From the NCBI GenBank assembly GCA_964020085.1, contig OZ026605.1, forward strand, positions 2,683,301 to 2,747,300: 64,000 nt of DNA, written 5' to 3'. The notes under the pieces are model-generated. The model was given only the letters and a program-made list of their open reading frames with translations. It made no database searches and was not told the origin of the DNA. The DNA comes from Micromussa lordhowensis. Lineage: Eukaryota; Cnidaria; Anthozoa; Scleractinia; Lobophylliidae. Position numbers and translations under genes: made by a program. Positions 58,508-64,000 of the stretch are shown here, piece after piece (within the stretch, counting starts at the first letter, position 1; every line of letters starts with the position of its first letter).

Positions 58508-61006
58508 TGCATACGGCTTTGCGCACAGAAGGAAACATGTTAGATATGAATTGACTTCAGGCAGCTAAAGAGATAGTGAAACTTAGTGCATGGTGAAATT
58601 TTTAGCTCTTTGGGTGTAATATTCAAGGAGAAATTGTCTTTCAAAAACTGAAAAATTTCTGATTGGCAAAAGCGCTAATGAGCTCATAAATTCTTTGTTA
58701 AATTTTGAGTTTTTAAACCCATGTTGAACATGATTCAGTACATCAGGCTCATATTCACTAGCAGAGTTAATGTTACTATGACCTTTCAATATTCAAAACT
58801 GATTTATTTGTAGCTCCATCAGAAACTGAATTGATTATGCTAATGAGGCAAATATTGTAAACAAGGATTCCCCTATTGAAAAGTGGTCGCGCTCAGTACT
58901 GGAATTATGCATTTCGACGTGTAATGAACCTGTTCTTTCATTTCACGCCTGAATAGTCCTGCTTTTTAGACTTCGGACTATCAAAGCCTAGAAAAATAAA
59001 AGTTTGACTTGTTTTTACCCAAACTTACTCTGTTCAGTACTCAAAGAAAATAAAAACTGATAGCGTAGAAGTATGTAAAAGTGTCATTTTGTGAAAAATC
59101 ACAAACGTTTCAGGCATAGCCTTTCTTCAATGTTCAATACTGTCCAGCTCGGTGGGCGTGGAAATCACTTAATATATTGAGTGCTATTTTGTAGGAATTA
59201 CTGGATAAATACGACAATGACCATGATGGCCGCCTTACTCTGGACGAATATTTAGGTGAGTTCTATTCAAAATATTTGCTTTACCTTCTTCCAGTAGCTT
59301 GAATTATCCTGCTGTACACGCGCCCTGGGCGTCAGCCATTCAAAATTAGTTTTAGATTGTTGCAAAGGTAAAAAGTAATCTATTCCATACTAACATACGT
59401 ATAAAATATGTTTAGTCCTGCGAACCGGATACAAATTTGCATAGATCACTCTTCACGTCAGCTTTTCTTGTGTTGCTTCTGACTGAAATTATTTTAATAA
59501 ATTGTTCTTGGAATATTCGAGAACATATTTTCAATTCAAAGCAGGCATTCTATACTGAGTACGCTGTTTTATCCTCATTCTTACGTTCTTTCTTCCCTTC
59601 TTTTCTAACGTAGCTTACCTTTCTCTTGCAGCGTACATAGATATGCCAACTTTTAATTCCCTATACATAGTGGATTTTAATGAGAAATATGACGTAGACC
59701 ACGACGGCTACCTTAATCTAGTAAGTACGATTAGAATCTTTTGGAATACCTTGGGTTTAGTTGGCAATACCAGTTGTTCGGACTAGGCCAAAAGCAGATG
59801 AGAATTCAAAGCTTGCTTCAGTAAACCATCATGACTTACATATAGGAGATGCCTGGAGAATGTGTTTTCAAAATAGGCAATGTTACATCAGTAAGCTTCT
59901 GAATGACTCAGCTACCACATGAAAAACTGTCATATAGACCTGAAAAATTTTTGCCTCTTCGTTTTCCCAGAAAGAAATAGAAGAATGGAGGAGACCACGA
60001 AACTTTAACAAGGCGCTGGGAGAAGCCCAACATTTAATAGAGTATGCCGATATGAACAAGGTATTTAATAACCTAATCGTAGCTACTTAATCTAGCTCAC
60101 CATAGAGTCTCCAGTCTCCAGTAGCTCAGTGGTTAGAGCATCTGACTAGATCACGGAGGGTCGTAGGTTCAAGTCCCAGCTGGGACTCGGATTTTTTTCC
60201 GAGTCTACATTTCTCCTTATATTTAGTATCGTTGATTGTTGTTGCTTCATCTTTAAATAAAATATATTATATATACCTGAAATGTATTGTTCTGAACGAA
60301 ACAAGAAAAAAGGAAAAAAAGCGCTTTTCCACCAAGAAAACTGCGATTGAAAACCGCAACAGAAACGGCTTTATTTGCCATATGTTGGTGTCGGCAGACG
60401 CCTGACAGATCAGCAAAGGGTTTTGGATAAAGGGTAAAGTTCTGTTGAGGTTTTCATGTAAGATGCCCTGTGGCGTAATATCGTATGACAGGAGTTGATT
60501 ATCTAGAGACCAAGTAAACCAGAAGTCTACAGAAATAATAGAAATCTAGTTTTAGAGCTACGGTGTCCCTCATAAATAAATTTAACCAATCATCAGCACT
60601 TTTCTGGGCACGCGAACAACTTCACTCTGAAATGAGATTCGTGGACTTCAGATTGTACACGGATTACAGGGATTGGTTGTCTCGGTTACCACCCCCCTGC
60701 GAGTCTGAGGTGTCGACGGACCACGTGCCACGTGTCGACGGACTACGTGCCACGTGCCGACAGACCACGTGCCACGTGTCGACGGGCTGTAGTCTGACGT
60801 GACAATCTGATGGTGTGCAGTCACACAATCTAGAAGCGTTCGAAACGTTAACTGTTATCTTGCTAAACAATGAATTAATAGCCTTATGATTTTTTTTTTG
60901 TATTCAGGATGGGAAACTGACCCCTGACGAGTTTGTCATGAGCCACGAGATTTTCGCCGGAAGTTACGTGACGCAGTTTGGTCAATCCTTCCACGACGAA
61001 TTTTGA
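54858..61006 (+). CDS. CREC-family six-EF-hand ER protein (reticulocalbin/calumenin-like)
   Basis: Seven exons: 54858..55048, 57394..57593, 57944..58110, 59195..59255, 59632..59720, 59971..60060 and 60908..61006, all frame-consistent, giving 298 residues. An in-frame ATG at 54834 would add 8 residues; the inner ATG is preferred because it starts a clean signal peptide (MKPCGSLSLFAVLVSLVSC). Six EF-hand loops follow: DINKDGFVEEAE, DMNNNDKVTWKE, DQDKDGMLNRQE, DNDHDGRLTLDE, DVDHDGYLNLKE and DMNKDGKLTPDE. The C-terminus is HDEF, a variant of the HDEL ER-retrieval signal. Family role: low-affinity calcium binding and chaperone-like functions in the secretory pathway. Exon 2 uses a weak GTTGGT donor, chosen because it alone keeps frame. 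Polyadenylation signal AATAAA at 61285. Confidence 0.9.
55697..56110. repeat. Dispersed repeat, copy 1
   Basis: ACCTCGACACAAACTTAGTA through TTTCATTTCACGCCTGAATA matches a second copy in intron 3 (about 58232-58990). There it is split by a MITE. Confidence 0.6.
56459..57002 (-). mobile_element. Antisense LINE fragment (reverse transcriptase C-terminus)
   Basis: The minus strand reads NNFVNFIPHNRTRNC, then SLFKASYFNRITKLWN and FKNFVTNHYFN, typical of the C-terminal part of LINE reverse transcriptases. It ends at a T-run (56459-56473 on plus) that is its poly(A) tail. Severely 5'-truncated. Confidence 0.7.
58111..59194. other. CREC intron 3 with dispersed repeat copy 2
   Basis: It holds the second copy of the intron-1 repeat (about 58232-58990), interrupted by an inverted-repeat element. 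Nothing else is recognised. Confidence 0.55.
58462..58876. mobile_element. MITE-like element nested in the intron-3 repeat
   Basis: The left end TATAGGCGGATTC...TTGTTTACATTTTTGC and the right end, read in reverse as AATAGGGGAATCCTTGTTTA, form imperfect terminal inverted repeats. The intron-1 copy of the surrounding repeat lacks it. Target duplication not resolved. Confidence 0.5.
60112..60205 (+). repeat. tRNA-like sequence, probable tRNA-derived SINE
   Basis: Pol III A box TAGCTCAGTGG (60122-60132), B box GGTTCAAGTCC (60166-60176) and a T7 terminator (60192-60198). The D-arm pairs well, but the T stem and acceptor stem mispair, so a working tRNA is doubtful. Lies in CREC intron 6. Confidence 0.55.
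60710..60787. repeat. 22-bp minisatellite rich in CACGTG
   Basis: About 3.5 copies of GTGTCGACGGACCACGTGCC plus two bases, in CREC intron 6. Each unit has one or two CACGTG palindromes (E-box) and a GTCGAC or close variant. Confidence 0.8.
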
Positions 61007-61290
61007 TGTGTCATGATGTATCCCAAACCCCAAGCTACCAAGAAACTATGAAACGGCCAACAGCTATAGAAAAGCCTCAGCCGTCAGCTGTCAATCAAGA
61101 CAAAAATCTAAACCCTTAAGACGAAATCCGACAGGGGATTGAGAAATTTTGCTTTCTGTGGACAAAATCTAGCACCAGAATAATTTTAAGTATATCAAAA
61201 ACCTTTTTGCATTTTCTAAAGCTTAAGATATAAATAGTTGCCTGAAATAACTCCAAAGACAATTTCCCCTGGATATCTCGAGCAAATAAA

Positions 61291-62324
61291 TTTTAAAAGT
61301 CAGAGAAATTGTGCAACCACAGGTAAAATTTCAGTTTCATTTCACCAGTATTTTCAAATGTTTCTTCTGAACTTAAAAATTTGGTGTTGTTAGAATTGAT
61401 TTCTTTTGAGAAGATATTTAAAACAGTCGCACAGAAGTTTGCAATAAGGTGTAAATAATCTTGGTACAAAGTTTTTGTCCACTTTTTACTCGAACTTGTG
61501 GTGGATTCCTTCTTAATTTGTGATTTTCGCTTCTCGTGCATTTGTTTTTAATTGTAGGCCTGAAGAGGCAATTATTACGAATGTATGTGGAAAGTTTAAC
61601 ACTACGTTACACGTTATCTGAACTATCAACTCTGTTTCTCAAGGTATCTGAAGTCCGCAACTTGTGAATATAACAAAACTCAAAACTATTCTAGAAATTA
61701 TATGACACCACATCTTAATTAAAATATACACTATGTTCGCATAGTTTTCAAAATTTCGTGTCTATCGTTATGGAATCCGTAAGAAATACTATTAGAAAGT
61801 TATTAAGAAGTTTTTTCTGAAACAGTCTTCTAGTATTCATACATGGTATGTACTCTTCTTTTAAATGTAAATGCAATAATACATTTAATTTGTTTGTCAA
61901 TCAGCATGGTCTGTCTTTGGGCATTGCTGTCTTTTTGTTGCGTTGCAGTTAGATGCGCGGGAAAACAGTTTGAAAACAAAAACGCGCAGCCAGTGAAAAA
62001 CGCGGGAAAAGCAACAACACCAATCTCGTGCAAAATACGGGAAAACACACCGGTTGCAAGGGCAAGAAGATCTCTTCAACTTGATTGGCTAAGAAAGCAT
62101 GCTTATATTTTAGCATTGATCACATGGTAACAGTACGTTATTATGAATAGAAACCTAAAGATGCCCCATTTTCGTTTGTGTTTACGGATTTATGGGAGGG
62201 AAAGGGATGTACCCAGTGGCACAAAGAGGTCGTTATCATGTACTTACCTTTGCCTGGGCAAGAGAGTCAGGATGCTAGATCTCTTACTTTGCAAAGATCC
62301 GAGGGAAAAAGAACGAAATATATA
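61291..62324. other. Downstream of the CREC gene
   Basis: AT-rich non-coding DNA. Small open frames (for example 61843-62130 plus, 61293-61541 minus) show no domain, leader or splice context that I trust. Confidence 0.4.
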
Positions 62325-63161
62325 GACCCTATTCATAAATGGCTGCCAATTAAAAATTATTTTGTAAGTATTAAAATTAGCCAAACTAACCTCGTTTTGA
62401 GTTTAAAATTCAAAAGAATTTTTACTCTCAGACGAGGTTAGTTGGGCTAATTTAAGGTTATTGCTCAGTATTGCATTACGCATCCCTACTGCGCACGATA
62501 TTTGCGTCATTCGCGCGCGCACATGAGCGCCTGCACGTACACAGCGTAAGAGATTTCCCTCAAGCTAAGCTCGATAGCGAAATAAATGCTCGTCTTCTCT
62601 CAAACGAGCATGGTGACCTATATTTTTTATTACATAAATTTGGTGTAACAATTATCCTCTTTAAGTGAAAAGTTAGGAAAAAAATTACTCGGAAGGAGAA
62701 AAAGATATAGCTAAAGAGTGCACAAATCCGTTACTCGAGGATGCAAATTATGACCTCGAAAACGACGACTGGAGGAACGTTTTGAGTGAATGTCACTTAG
62801 AATTGTGCGATTTTTCCATGAACTATATATTACATTATTCCAAGTGCCCGAAACCTTCTGCCTATCGGATTTTTTTCAAGTTTTGCGTTAATGACCTTTC
62901 CCTCCAGCTACTGACCGCAAAATGTAACTTGAACTGATGAATAAAGCACGTGATTAGGCATAAATGGGGTAAGATTGACCCATCATATCTCTTAAGCGAG
63001 CACGGTGATCCCCCTTTTTTATTTCATTTTTGGAGAATCTTTACTATACTTAATAAATGGACAAAGTTTGAAACAAATCTTGTGTTGGGTTCTATTTCGG
63101 AGGAATGGCCTTAAATACATACAAGAGAATTTTAAATTGGCAGCCATTTATGAATAGTGCC
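62325..63161. mobile_element. 837-bp inverted-repeat DNA transposon (non-autonomous)
   Basis: It starts GACCCTATTCATAAATGGCT and ends with the complement of GGCACTATTCATAAATGGCT, between TA dinucleotides. A second inverted repeat inside (62375-62453, ATTAGCCAAACTAACCTCG and complement) forms a hairpin. No transposase frame. TA flanks fit a Tc1/mariner-type target. Confidence 0.65.
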
Positions 63162-64000
63162 TATGCATAAACGCATGGAATTTCCAAAGTCAGTAGAAAA
63201 TTGCCTAGTTCCTAGGCCACGATGTTTTGCCTCGATCAATCGTTTGTCTCGAATACGTCAACTAAATCAATTGACCGTGAATCTCAAATGTAATGAGAAA
63301 AAACACAACGTAATCCAACTATTTAAAAGTGCTTTATTCAAACTTACAAGTAACATCATCAACTAAACAGCTAAAAAAAGCTATGGAACATGATTTTTTT
63401 TCTGGTTAGATTGTCTGACTATCTAACTAAGAAAATATCTCCAGATAACAATCATGTTTATCTACACTATTTACACCTGGGAATATATAAACTCTTTTTG
63501 ACATACGAATTTTGTGATTGGATGCGAACATATCTAAGTTTCTATATAAACATTATTTGTGTTATGGAGTTTTCTTGCTGTTTCCGAACGATTATCTTGA
63601 TAATCACATACAACCTTGTTCGTTCCTGGACGACACGATATAGTCGAATCGGACAATACGCAAAGCAAAAGGGATAACAAAAAAAGACGTGTTCACTCCG
63701 GGAATAATTCTGCCTGAGAAATTCATACTCGGAACGAAGCTCCATAGCGCTCCATGCAGATCAGTCGGGTGCAGAAATTTCGTCCCCACAGCCCGCGCGA
63801 TTTTGGTCAGCGGTGGTTGAACACCCAAATAAAAAACCGGAACCAAAATATAGAGGAATAAAAAAAGAAAGAATAGAGGTCTCTCGATTTCTGGTGCTGA
63901 CCAAAAGTATCGTGGACTCTGGGAACAAGATTCTCGGTGGATCGTATCGGTTTTAAATTTTCTCGCGCAAGTAACAACCAATCACAGACGGCTGTAATAT
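63162..64000. other. Right edge of window
   Basis: Non-coding by my reading. Overlapping open frames on both strands around 63390-63981 have no recognisable features. Confidence 0.35.

Noticed and set aside
60112..60205. Functional tRNA gene
   Set aside because: A and B boxes are good, but the acceptor and T stems do not pair cleanly and the candidate anticodon would imply a serine tRNA without the long variable arm.

Overview
KIND OF DNA. This is eukaryotic nuclear DNA, AT-rich and intron-bearing, with GT-AG introns, TATA boxes, LINE retrotransposons and many small inverted-repeat DNA transposons. The repeat types and the gene content point to an invertebrate, most likely an anthozoan cnidarian (coral or sea anemone). 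That assignment is an inference; nothing in the window proves it. LAYOUT. Positions 1 to about 54.8 kb are a degenerate tandem array. Each unit (ideally about 8.5-9.5 kb) carries a divergent gene pair: family B on the minus strand and family A on the plus strand, 3-5 kb apart and transcribed away from each other. Six A genes are present (A1-A5 intact, A6 with a nonsense codon). Five B genes are present (B0 cut by the window edge, B1-B4 intact), plus one 80-bp B relic. From 54.8 to 61.0 kb lies a single-copy seven-exon gene for a six-EF-hand CREC-family ER protein (reticulocalbin/calumenin type). From 61.0 to 64.0 kb there is non-coding DNA with one inverted-repeat transposon. GENES. Both families encode small secreted precursors: a signal peptide, an acidic prodomain, a dibasic cleavage site (RQKR in A, TKRR in B) and a 77-residue six-cysteine mature domain ending in C-x-C. 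The spacings are C-x20-C-x7-C-x11-C-x25-C-x-C in A and C-x19-C-x6-C-x10-C-x18-C-x-C in B. This order, the prodomain and the terminal C-x-C resemble the NGF/neurotrophin-Spaetzle cystine-knot superfamily. A and B therefore look like old paralogues kept as a head-to-head pair. In both families most or all of the signal sequence is on a tiny first coding exon (5 codons in A, 13 in B). EVOLUTION OF THE ARRAY. A mature domains are almost identical between copies. B genes fall into two types (B0, B1, B4 versus B2, B3). Across 45 codons around the first cysteines these types differ at 17 codons by 24 substitutions, none synonymous, which suggests strong diversifying selection. Individual copies show decay: a nonsense codon and damaged CCAAT box in A6, a lost TATA box in A2, an extra cysteine in B3, and a near-complete B deletion between A3 and A4. 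MOBILE DNA. Insertions shared by some units but not others mark the duplication history. They include a 2.65-kb foldback element made of hundreds of bp of 20-bp repeats in opposite orientations with an 8-bp target duplication. They also include a nearly full-length APE-type LINE with a 2A-like DIELNPGP motif nested in an older LINE, a 135-bp LINE fragment with a 35-bp target duplication in two units, and several MITE-like elements.
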